Assembly (NCBI GenBank): GCA_052093225.1 | Contig: JBQDDG010000056.1 | Coordinates: 1-15,477, forward strand | Direction: 5' to 3' | Source: JB111 sp052093225 | Lineage (GTDB): Bacteria > Actinomycetota > Actinomycetes > Actinomycetales > Actinomycetaceae | Length of the DNA stretch: 15,477 nucleotides | Part shown: positions 6,579 to 12,790 of the stretch, one piece after another | How the letters are laid out: every line of letters starts with the position of its first letter | Position numbering within the stretch: position 1 is the first letter of the stretch | Translations under genes and position numbers: made by a program | Notes under the pieces: generated by a model | Seen by the model: only the letters and a program-made list of their open reading frames with translations | What the model was told of the DNA's origin: nothing | The model's database searches: none

Positions 6579-7378
6579 CCGCCACCGTCCAGACCGCACC
6601 CGCCGCGACCGCTGCGGCACCGTCCACCGCCGGCACGCCCGGCATCTCGCTGGGCCGGCAGATCCGGGTCGAGCTCCGCAAGATGGTCGACACCCGCTCG
6701 GGCATCGGCCTCCTCGCCGCGATCCTCGTCGTCGACCTCGCCGCGATGGTCATCGTCGCGGTCGCGAACGTGAGCGACGGGCTCGGCTACGAGGGCTACC
6801 TCGCCATCCTGCTCAACGTCCAGGTGCTCCTGCTGCCGATCGTCGGCGTGCTGGCGGCGAGCCAGGAGTGGTCGCAGCGCACGACGCTGCAGACGTTCGC
6901 GCTCGAGCCGAGGCGCTCCCGCGTGATCACGGCCAAGGTCGCCGCCGCGCTCGCGCTCTCGCTCGTGATCACGGTCATCTCGGCCGTGTTCGCCGCCGGC
7001 GGCCACCTCCTGTCCGTGCTCACCGACTCCGCGACCACGGCCGACTGGAGCCTCCAGTCGAACATCGTCGTCGGACTGCTCGTCATCATCGGGCTCTACA
7101 CCCTCATGGGTGTGGGCTTCGGACTGCTCCTGCACGCGCCGGCCATCGCGATCGTGGCGTTCCTCCTGCTGCCGACGGTGCTCACCGCGCTCTCCGGATT
7201 CTTCCCGAACCTGCAGGGCACCTTCGACTGGCTCGACCCGAACATCGCCTTCACGCAGATCTTCGACGGCTACCCGGACGCCACCGGCTGGGCCCAGATC
7301 GCCACCACGGCCGCCATCTGGGTGGTCCTGCCGATGGCCGCCGGCTGGTACCGCACCGTCCGCCGCGAGGCGGCCTGA
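6575..7378 (+). CDS. ABC-2 type transporter permease
   Basis: A 267-residue integral membrane partner of the preceding ATPase. A polar Ala/Thr/Pro-rich N-terminus of about 28 residues leads to RVELRKMVDTRSG, the cytoplasmic amphipathic segment usual before the first helix of ABC-2 permeases. About six hydrophobic segments follow, with the motif SQEWSQRTTLQTFALEPRRSRVITAK between the second and third, which contacts the ATPase. A short basic C-terminus, YRTVRREAA, ends the protein. One permease and one ATPase imply a functional dimer of each. It overlaps the ATPase gene by 4 bp. An 8-bp-stem hairpin starts 6 bp after its stop. Confidence 0.93.
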   Translation: MTATVQTAPAATAAAPSTAGTPGISLGRQIRVELRKMVDTRSGIGLLAAILVVDLAAMVIVAVANVSDGLGYEGYLAILLNVQVLLLPIVGVLAASQEWSQRTTLQTFALEPRRSRVITAKVAAALALSLVITVISAVFAAGGHLLSVLTDSATTADWSLQSNIVVGLLVIIGLYTLMGVGFGLLLHAPAIAIVAFLLLPTVLTALSGFFPNLQGTFDWLDPNIAFTQIFDGYPDATGWAQIATTAAIWVVLPMAAGWYRTVRREAA

Positions 7379-7383
7379 TCCCG

Positions 7384-7413
7384 GCGGTGCGTGGCTGGGG
7401 GGTCGCGCACCGC
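7384..7413 (+). terminator. Hairpin just after the ABC operon
   Basis: GCGGTGCG (7384-7391) pairs perfectly with CGCACCGC (7406-7413) around a 14-nt loop, starting 6 bp after the permease stop. There is no clear T-run, only TTCCC. Position favours a transcription terminator or an mRNA 3'-end stabiliser for the transporter operon. Confidence 0.5.
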
Positions 7414-7453
7414 TTCCCAGGCGCCTGACCGGGACGAACCGTCGGCGCCCAGC

Positions 7454-7497
7454 CCGGAGCCCGATCCGCGGAACGCACCCCGCGGATCGGGCTCCGG
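7454..7497. terminator. Perfect 18-bp-stem hairpin between transporter and luxS
   Basis: The arms 7454-7471 and 7480-7497 are perfectly complementary over 18 bp (left arm begins CCGGAGCCCGATCC) with an 8-nt loop, AACGCACC. No T-tract follows. It is the strongest hairpin in the window and probably a U-less terminator, as is common in actinobacteria, or an insulating structure. Confidence 0.65.
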
Positions 7498-7546
7498 TGC
7501 ACCTGACGCACGCGGTGCGGAGTCCTGGGGGACGGCACGCCGCGTG

Positions 7547-7613
7547 GGCCGTCGTCGTCGACGACGGCCTCGAGGCCCTGGCACCGGGACGGCTACCCGG
7601 CGCCAGGGCCTCG
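7547..7613. repeat. Two adjacent hairpins upstream of luxS
   Basis: The first, 7547-7569, has a 10-bp stem (GGCCGTCGTC with GACGACGGCC) and a GTC loop. One base later, 7571-7588 pairs with 7596-7613 over 18 positions with a single A-C mismatch (left arm begins CGAGGCCCTGGC) around a 7-nt loop. They end about 100 bp before luxS. They may be part of a terminator series or of a structured luxS leader; the promoter is not located well enough to decide. Confidence 0.55.
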
Positions 7614-7712
7614 TATCCGTCCGCCGTGTGGGAAGACCGACGCCGGACGGCGCTCGGACCCCGGTCGCGGACTGGAATGATGTCGGCGTCCCCCTGAGGA
7701 GAGGAACGCGTT

Positions 7713-7987
7713 GTGCCCCAGATGAACGTCGAGAGCTTCAACCTCGACCACCGCACCGTGGCGGCCCCGTATGTGCGGGTGGCCGACGTCAAGGAGCTGC
7801 CCGGCGGCGCCGTCCTGACGAAGTACGACGTGCGCTTCACCCAGCCCAACGTGGCCCACCTGGAGATGCCGGTCATCCACTCGCTCGAGCACTCCGTGGC
7901 CGAGGCGGTGCGCGACCACGCGGACGACGTCGTCGACTTCTCCCCGATGGGCTGCCAGACCGGCTTCTACCTCATGCGCGCCGGCGC
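7713..7987 (+). CDS. luxS: S-ribosylhomocysteine lyase LuxS, 3' part lost in assembly gap
   Basis: LuxS cleaves S-ribosylhomocysteine to homocysteine and DPD, the precursor of autoinducer AI-2. The first 91 residues are present. They include the metal-binding and catalytic HxxEH (His56, Glu59, His60 in HSLEH), the catalytic Cys81 in PMGCQTGF, and the N-terminal DHR and APYVR elements. The third zinc ligand, a cysteine in the C-terminal half, would lie in the gap. Family members are about 155 residues, so some 60 residues, about 190 bp, are missing; the 100-N block understates the gap unless the gene is damaged. The GTG start is fixed by GGAGAGGA seven bases upstream. The gene downstream encodes the nucleosidase that makes its substrate, so they likely form an operon. 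Confidence 0.96.
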
Positions 7988-8087
7988 NNNNNNNNNNNNN
8001 NNNNNNNNNNNNNNNNNNNNNNNNNNNNNNNNNNNNNNNNNNNNNNNNNNNNNNNNNNNNNNNNNNNNNNNNNNNNNNNNNNNNNNN
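7988..8087. other. Assembly gap (100 N) inside luxS
   Basis: A run of 100 N interrupting luxS and hiding the luxS/nucleosidase junction. After it the sequence resumes with CGCTCGTGATG, where a TGA overlaps the nucleosidase ATG. If that TGA ended luxS the two genes would be translationally coupled, but the frame across the gap is unknown. Confidence 0.95.
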
Positions 8088-8095
8088 CGCTCGTG

Positions 8096-8857
8096 ATGTC
8101 CCCGATCGACCGGATCCGCGAGGGCCGCGCCGCGGCGCGGGAGGCGCGGCGGTCGCTCGAGGAGATCGACGCCGTCGTGCTGTGCGCGATGGGTGAGGAG
8201 CTCGCGCCGTTCCTCGAGGACTCCACCGACCCCGTCGAGCTCGACGCCCCTGGTGACGCCCGGGCCATCCGCGCGCACGTGCGCGGGCTCGACCTCGTGC
8301 TCGTGCGCACCCGCGTGGGCCTCGTCAACGCGGCGGTCGCGACGACCTGGGCACTGCTGAGTTACGCGCCACGCGTGGTCGTCTCCGCGGGCTCCGCGGG
8401 CGGCCTGCACCCGGAGGTCGCGGTGGGCGACATCATCGTCTCGACCGCACTGCTCTACGGTCAGGCCGACGCCACCGCGTTCGGCTACGCGCGCGGGCAG
8501 GTCCCTGGGCAGCCGCCGAGCTTCCCGGTGCTCCCCGCGCTGGTGGAGGCCGGCACGGCGGCCGCGCAGGCGGAGGGTCTGGCCTCCCGTGCGGGGCTCA
8601 TGCTCAGCGGGGACGCCTTCGTCACCGCCGTCAACGTGGCCGACTACCGGGCCGCCTTCCCCGAGGCGCTGAGCACCGACATGGAGTCGACGGCGATCGC
8701 CCAGGTCGCCTCCGACGCCGGCATCCCCATGGTCTCCGTGCGCGGGATCTCCGACCTGTGCGGGCCCGCAGCCGACCAGGACTTCCACCTCGAGGTCGAC
8801 CAGGTCGCGGGGTACAGCGCCCGGGTGGTCCTCGGGATGCTCGCGGACCGAGTCTGA
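8096..8857 (+). CDS. mtnN: 5'-methylthioadenosine/S-adenosylhomocysteine nucleosidase
   Basis: This enzyme hydrolyses S-adenosylhomocysteine to adenine and S-ribosylhomocysteine, the LuxS substrate, and also acts on methylthioadenosine. From the ATG at 8096 it is 253 residues with the purine-nucleoside-phosphorylase fold. Catalytic positions align with Escherichia coli MTAN: AMGEE with Glu35 (E12), TDMESTAIAQV with Glu197 (E174) and RGISDLCG with Asp220 (D197). SAGSAGGLHPEVAVGDI is the conserved glycine-rich segment. The first 24 residues, rich in Arg, Ala and Glu, are extra relative to E. coli. The start is unsure because the sequence upstream is a gap. Beside luxS it completes SAH detoxification and AI-2 production. 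MTA nucleosidase alone, in methionine salvage, is the alternative role but fits this context less well. Confidence 0.94.
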   Translation: MSPIDRIREGRAAAREARRSLEEIDAVVLCAMGEELAPFLEDSTDPVELDAPGDARAIRAHVRGLDLVLVRTRVGLVNAAVATTWALLSYAPRVVVSAGSAGGLHPEVAVGDIIVSTALLYGQADATAFGYARGQVPGQPPSFPVLPALVEAGTAAAQAEGLASRAGLMLSGDAFVTAVNVADYRAAFPEALSTDMESTAIAQVASDAGIPMVSVRGISDLCGPAADQDFHLEVDQVAGYSARVVLGMLADRV

Positions 8858-8869
8858 GGCTGGCGGCCG

Positions 8870-8923
8870 GAGCGCTGCGGGCCGGGCGCACCGCGGGTCG
8901 CGAGCGCTGCGGGCCGGGTGCAC
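8870..8923. repeat. 22-bp direct repeat after the nucleosidase
   Basis: 8870-8891 and 8902-8923 agree at 21 of 22 positions (shared start GAGCGCTGCGGGCCGGG), offset by 32 bp, just after the nucleosidase stop. It looks like a small local duplication of noncoding sequence. No function is evident. Confidence 0.6.
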
Positions 8924-8982
8924 TGAACGGCCGGCGAGCCCGCCGGTGAGACGCTCGGGCGGTCCCGGTGCGCCGGCGGACG

Positions 8983-8988
8983 TAGGAT
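8983..8988 (+). promoter_or_regulatory. Candidate -10 box for the small membrane protein
   Basis: TAGGAT, a good actinobacterial -10 hexamer, lies 23 bp before the ATG at 9012 and upstream of its ribosome binding site. No clear -35 element is seen at the expected distance, so this is a moderate call. Confidence 0.4.
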
Positions 8989-9011
8989 CGACGGAGCGAC
9001 CAAGGAGAGAC

Positions 9012-9230
9012 ATGCCGGACTGGACCTGGATCCTCGTCGTCGTGGGCGTGCTCGCGCTCGCGGTCGTCGTGGCACGCACCGTCATCGCCCTCAGCCCCCG
9101 CGACGAGAGCGCCATGGCGGCGACCGCGGCGCACGGGGACGGAGAGGTCGCCCCCGGAAAGAACGCCTCCGGCAAGGACAACTCCGACAAGGACGCCTCG
9201 GGCAAGGACAACTCCGACACGACCGCGTAG
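9012..9230 (+). CDS. Small single-pass membrane protein with a Lys/Asp/Ser repeat tail
   Basis: A 72-residue protein of unrecognised family. Residues 5-28 (TWILVVVGVLALAVVVARTVIAL) form one transmembrane helix right after the start. The rest is hydrophilic and low in complexity, with GKDNSDKDASGKDNSD at about 53-68 made of repeated G-K-D-x-S units. The tail is probably disordered and cytoplasmic or periplasmic depending on topology. The start is supported by AAGGAG four bases upstream of the ATG. An in-frame ATG at 8946 is rejected because it precedes the -10-like box and has no ribosome binding site. It follows the nucleosidase by 154 bp and probably has its own promoter. No function can be assigned. 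Confidence 0.75.
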   Translation: MPDWTWILVVVGVLALAVVVARTVIALSPRDESAMAATAAHGDGEVAPGKNASGKDNSDKDASGKDNSDTTA

Positions 9231-9287
9231 CAGCCGCGGGCACATCTTCGCCCCGAGGCTGCTCCGCGGCGGCTGATTCAAGATGTG
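9229..9287 (+). terminator. Overlapping inverted repeats after the small membrane protein
   Basis: AGCAGCC (9229-9235) pairs with GGCTGCT (9257-9263), while CACATCTT (9241-9248), inside that loop, pairs with AAGATGTG (9280-9287). The pairings interleave, as in an H-type pseudoknot or two alternative hairpins. It starts at the stop codon and probably affects transcript 3'-end formation, though chance pairing in GC-rich DNA is possible. Confidence 0.3.
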
Positions 9288-9343
9288 GCGCGCGCCGTGC
9301 GTGTCCGCCGCGCGTGTCCCAGCCGCGTCACCTCACCGTGTCG

Positions 9344-9414
9344 TCGACACCACTGCTTGTGTCACGAGACCACCGACGAGGGCGGTGTCCTCGCCCCACA
9401 ACCCGTGGCCTCGA
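9344..9414. repeat. 71-bp dispersed palindromic element, copy 2 (diverged)
   Basis: The arms 9344-9375 and 9383-9414 are 32 nt each with a 7-nt loop, the same size and layout as copy 1 at 3156-3226. Arm complementarity is about 23 of 32. The right arm keeps the ACAACCCGTGG core while the left arm has drifted. It lies between convergent genes, 30 bp from an assembly gap. Confidence 0.8.
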
Positions 9415-9444
9415 CGGGTCGGGGCGGAGCGGACCGGCACCAGC

Positions 9445-9544
9445 NNNNNNNNNNNNNNNNNNNNNNNNNNNNNNNNNNNNNNNNNNNNNNNNNNNNNNNN
9501 NNNNNNNNNNNNNNNNNNNNNNNNNNNNNNNNNNNNNNNNNNNN
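9445..9544. other. Assembly gap (100 N)
   Basis: A 100-N placeholder between copy 2 of the palindrome and the 30-bp tandem repeat. The left flank ends GCACCAGC, which matches the junction between tandem units on the right side, so the gap probably contains more units of that array. Confidence 0.95.
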
Positions 9545-9604
9545 CCAGCAGGGCCCACATCCCCGGGGCCAGCACCAGCAGGGCCCACATCCCCGGGGCC
9601 GGCA
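9545..9604 (-). repeat. 30-bp tandem repeat coding GAGPGDVGPA
   Basis: Two 30-bp units, 9545-9574 and 9575-9604, differ at one position and begin at the gap edge. A shorter degenerate match (CCCGCAGGGTCC) follows on the right. In the frame of the YihY-like gene each unit adds ten residues, GAGPGDVGPA. The array probably continues into the gap, so the true copy number is unknown. Confidence 0.85.
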
Positions 9605-10581
9605 CCCGCAGGGTCCGGACGCAGCGCCCGGGCCTCCGCGAGGAGCCGCGTGCGCCGCGCGTCAACCTTCGCGATCTTGCGCCCGTCCCGTAGCGGCAGC
9701 TGCAGGTCGCGCTCGGCCGGCAGGCCGGCCCGCAGCTGACGTACCCGGGAGAGCTCGGAGTCCAGCTCCGCGCCGAACACGATGACGAGGTTCATGAGGA
9801 ACAGCCACAACAGGAACACGACGACACCACCGAGCGCCCCGTACGTGGCGTTGAAACGGCCGAAGCTGGACACGTAGAACCCGAAGCCGACGGTCCCCGC
9901 ACCCCCGACGACGATGGCGAGCACGGCCCCGGGGCTGATCCACCGCATCCGCGAGAGCCGGGCGTTGGGCGTCGTGTAGTACAGCAGCGCGAGCATGACC
10001 ATGACGACGAGGAGCAGCACCGGCCACCGGACCACGTTCCACACGGTGAGCGCCGTCGACCCGAGACCGACGAGATCGCCCAGCCAGCGGGCCACCGGTC
10101 CGCTGACGACGAGGAGCAGAGCGGCCACGGACACGAGCAGGACGAGCCCGATCGTCAGGAGGTACATCGCGGGGCGGTGCTTCCACAGCGGGCGCCCCTC
10201 CTGCATCCCGTAGACGCGGTTCATCGCCCGGCTGAAGGCGTAGACGTAGTTCGACGCGGTCCACATCGCGGCGAGGACACCGACGACCAGGCCGAGCCCG
10301 GCGCTCCGGTTCTCCGTGATGCTCGCGATCGGCTCCCGCAGCTGGGCGACGATCTCGCTCGGCAGCGGGTCCTCCAGCAGGTCGAGGACGGCGTTCGTCG
10401 TCGCCGCACCCTGGCCCACCAGCCCGAGGATGGAGACGAGCGCGACCAGGCCCGGGAACACCGACAGGACCGCGAAGAACGTCAGCGCTGCCGCCCGGTC
10501 GATGAGGTGGTCGTCGACGCTCTCGACGAAGGAGCGCCGCAGCGCGTACCACCACCCCGTCCGGTCCATTCTCAGTCCCAC
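9545..10581 (-). CDS. YihY/BrkB-family inner membrane protein, C-terminus lost in assembly gap
   Basis: Integral membrane protein of the YihY (formerly 'ribonuclease BN') family, whose biochemical role is not settled. The visible 345 residues show the family pattern: an N-terminal amphipathic stretch with DDHLIDRAAALTFFAVLSVFPG, about six hydrophobic helices, NYVYAFSRAMNRVYG, YYTTPN and the late segment FGRFNATYGALGGVVVFLLWLFLMNLV. After about residue 285 comes a basic cytoplasmic tail ending in GAGPGDVGPA repeats that run into the gap. With the gap taken as 100 bp, the frame would continue through the palindromic repeat to a stop at 9328, but the frame there is arbitrary. The GTG at 10581 lies 4 bp after the oligopeptidase B stop; the ATG at 10569 is an alternative start. 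It is probably co-transcribed with that peptidase gene. Confidence 0.92.
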
Positions 10582-10585
10582 CCCG

Positions 10586-12700
10586 TCACGCGCGCTCGGT
10601 CGCGCCCAGCTGGTCGAGCACGAACGCCCACTCGAACGCGCGCTCGGCCCACTTGTCGTACCGGCCGGAACGCCCCCCGTGGCCGGCGACCATCTCGCAC
10701 CTCATGAGCACGGGGCGCTCGGCGGGGTCCGACGTCGTCACCTCGCGCATCCGCGCCACCCACTTCGCCGGCTCCACGTACATCACGCGGATGTCGTTGA
10801 GCGACGTGGTGGCGAGGACCGCCGGATAGGGGGCCTCGGCGAGGTTGTCGTAGGGGGCGTAGCCCGCCATGTAGTCGTAGACGCCCGGGTCGTGCAGCGG
10901 GTCGCCCCACTCCTCCCACTCCCCCGTGGTCAGCGGCAGGGAGGGGTCGAGGATCGTCGTCAGGGCGTCGACGAACGGCACCCCGGCGTGGACCACGCGG
11001 AACGTGTCGGGGGCGAGGTTGGTGACCGCCCCCATGAGCAGTCCGCCGGCCGAGCGTCCCTGCGCGGCGAGGCGCCCGCGCGCCACGAGCCCCGTGTCGA
11101 GGAGGTGGTGCGCGGCGGAGACGAAGTCGGTGAAGGTGTTCTTCTTGCGGTCCAGCTTGCCGTCCTCGTACCAGGAGCGCCCGAGCTCGCCACCGCCGCG
11201 CACGTGCGCCACCGCGAAGACCACGCCGCGGTCGAGCAGCGGCAGCCGCTCCGCGCTGAACGCGGGGTCGACCGAGACCTCGTAGCTGCCGTACCCGTAG
11301 AGCAGGCCGGGCGCCGTGCCGTCGGCCGTCGTCCCGGCGAGGTGGACGACCGACAGCGGGATCCGCGTCCCGTCCTCCGCCACCGCCCACTCGCGCCGCT
11401 CCACGTAGCGGTCGCGCTCGTAGCCGGGCACCACCTTCTGCTTGACGACGACGGAGGTCGCCTCCCGCAGCGAGTGCGCCGAGACGGTCGGCGGGGTGAG
11501 GAAGGACTGGGTCTCGACGAGGATCTCGTCGGTCTCCCACTCGCGGGCGGGGCCGAGCTCGACGGCGGTGAGGTCGCCGTCGGCGTCGACCCACCGGGGT
11601 TCACCGTATTTCCCGGGCTGCTCGCCGCGGGGCAGGACCCGCAGGCCCGGGAGCCCGCCGGTGCGCTGGACGACGACGGCGTGACCAGCGAATGACTGGG
11701 TGCCGAGGATCCGCTCACCCTGCTCCGAGCGCAACAGGTCGACCCACTCCTCGGGGCTCGAGGCACCCAGCGGCGCCGTGGACACGGTGAAGTCCCTCTG
11801 GTGGAGGTTGTGGGTGACGAGCAGGTGGTCCCCCGCGACGTCGACCCCGTAGTCGAGCCCCGCCCGCCGGGGAGAGACGACCTGCGGGAGGAGCGCTCCG
11901 CCGTCGAGGGGGACGAGGTGCGCCTCCCCGGTGGTGCTGGAGGCGTGGTTGATCGTCAGCCACCGGCCGTCGAGCGAGGAGTCGATCCAGGTCCAGTAGG
12001 TGTCGTCGTCCTCGCGGCGCAGGAGCTGGTCGGTCGAGGCGTCGGCACCGACGGTGTGCACCCAGACCTCGAACGGGCGCCACGCGTCGTCGGAGCGGAC
12101 GTGCACGAGTCGCGTGGAGTCGGCGGTCCAGACGAGGCCGTAGGCGACGCCGCGCACGGAGTCGTCCAGGGTCTCGCCGGTGGTGAGGTCGACGATGCGC
12201 ACGTCGAACAGCTCGCCGCCGGTGACGTCGATGCCGATGGCGGCGCGGCGGCCGTCGGGGGCGACGGCGATCTCGGAGATGCGGAAGAACTCCTTGCCCG
12301 CGGCCTCGGCGTTGCCGTCGAGGACGAGCTGCTCCCCCTCGACGGCGCCGCTCGGGTCGGGCCGCCCGGCCCCCGTGTCGGCCGCGCGGTGCCAGGTCGG
12401 GTACTGCAGGCCCTCGTGGGTGCGCGTGTAGTACCACCAGCCGTTCTCGCGCACGGGGACGTCGGTGTCCGTCTCCTGCGTGCGGTCCCGGATCTCGCCG
12501 ACGATCCGTGCACGCAGGTCGGCGAGGTGGGTCGTGCGGGCCTCGGCGTAGGCGTTCTCCGACTCGAGGTGCGCGAGGACCTCAGGGGACTCCTTGTCCC
12601 GCATCCAGTCGAACGGGTCGAGGAAGTCCTGGCCGTGGTGGACGCGGTGGTGCTCGACGTGCTTCGGGGCGGGCGGCTGCGGGAGGTCGGTGGTGCTCAC
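10586..12700 (-). CDS. ptrB: Oligopeptidase B (S9 family serine peptidase)
   Basis: Cytoplasmic prolyl-oligopeptidase-family enzyme that cleaves short peptides after Arg or Lys. The 704 residues match the family length. The N-terminus (PPAPKHVEHHRVHHGQDF, DPFDWMRD) and FRISEIAVAPDG are typical. A beta-propeller covers about 70-415, and an alpha/beta-hydrolase domain fills the rest. The catalytic triad is visible: Ser550 in QGRSAGG, Asp636 in SLNDIRV and His674 in AGHGGRSGRYD. Acidic EEWGDP and the RGGGELG loop agree with oligopeptidase B rather than prolyl endopeptidase. The start is GTG at 12700 with no Shine-Dalgarno sequence; TAGCCT lies 6 bases upstream, so the mRNA may be leaderless. The YihY-like gene follows after 4 bp. 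Confidence 0.95.
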   Translation of the reverse strand: MSTTDLPQPPAPKHVEHHRVHHGQDFLDPFDWMRDKESPEVLAHLESENAYAEARTTHLADLRARIVGEIRDRTQETDTDVPVRENGWWYYTRTHEGLQYPTWHRAADTGAGRPDPSGAVEGEQLVLDGNAEAAGKEFFRISEIAVAPDGRRAAIGIDVTGGELFDVRIVDLTTGETLDDSVRGVAYGLVWTADSTRLVHVRSDDAWRPFEVWVHTVGADASTDQLLRREDDDTYWTWIDSSLDGRWLTINHASSTTGEAHLVPLDGGALLPQVVSPRRAGLDYGVDVAGDHLLVTHNLHQRDFTVSTAPLGASSPEEWVDLLRSEQGERILGTQSFAGHAVVVQRTGGLPGLRVLPRGEQPGKYGEPRWVDADGDLTAVELGPAREWETDEILVETQSFLTPPTVSAHSLREATSVVVKQKVVPGYERDRYVERREWAVAEDGTRIPLSVVHLAGTTADGTAPGLLYGYGSYEVSVDPAFSAERLPLLDRGVVFAVAHVRGGGELGRSWYEDGKLDRKKNTFTDFVSAAHHLLDTGLVARGRLAAQGRSAGGLLMGAVTNLAPDTFRVVHAGVPFVDALTTILDPSLPLTTGEWEEWGDPLHDPGVYDYMAGYAPYDNLAEAPYPAVLATTSLNDIRVMYVEPAKWVARMREVTTSDPAERPVLMRCEMVAGHGGRSGRYDKWAERAFEWAFVLDQLGATERA

Positions 12701-12706
12701 CGCCCG

Positions 12707-12712
12707 AGGCTA
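12707..12712 (-). promoter_or_regulatory. Candidate -10 box of a leaderless promoter for oligopeptidase B
   Basis: TAGCCT on the minus strand ends 6 bases before the GTG at 12700, the spacing expected for a leaderless transcript, and the start has no ribosome binding site. It lies just after the duplicated tail of the zinc-ribbon gene, so that duplicate sits in the promoter region of this gene. Confidence 0.45.
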
Positions 12713-12728
12713 TCGACCCGCGCCGGGG

Positions 12729-12790
12729 TCAGCCCTGCGCTTGGTGGTTCGCGCCGGGTTCAGCCCTGCGGGTGGTAGTTCGCGCCCGGG
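12729..12790 (-). repeat. Duplicated C-terminal tail segment including the stop codon
   Basis: The last 31 bp of the zinc-ribbon gene (coding PGANYHPQG and TGA, stop at 12760-12762) are followed immediately by a second, diverged 31-bp unit that reads PGANHQAQG and TGA (stop at 12729-12731) in a frame shifted by one base. The unit duplicates the gene end beyond its stop. It is untranslated as the sequence stands. Confidence 0.75.

Noticed and set aside
7379..7712. SAH-responsive riboswitch before luxS
   Set aside because: Structured hairpins are present, but I could not recognise the conserved core of an SAH riboswitch, so no riboswitch is called.
8946..9011. Upstream ATG extending the small membrane protein by 22 residues
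   Set aside because: The ATG at 9012 has AAGGAG close by and a -10-like box lies between the two candidates.
3156..9414. Insertion sequence bounded by the two 71-bp palindromes
   Set aside because: The interval holds ordinary two-component, transporter and metabolic genes with no transposase; the palindromes are dispersed repeats, not IS ends.
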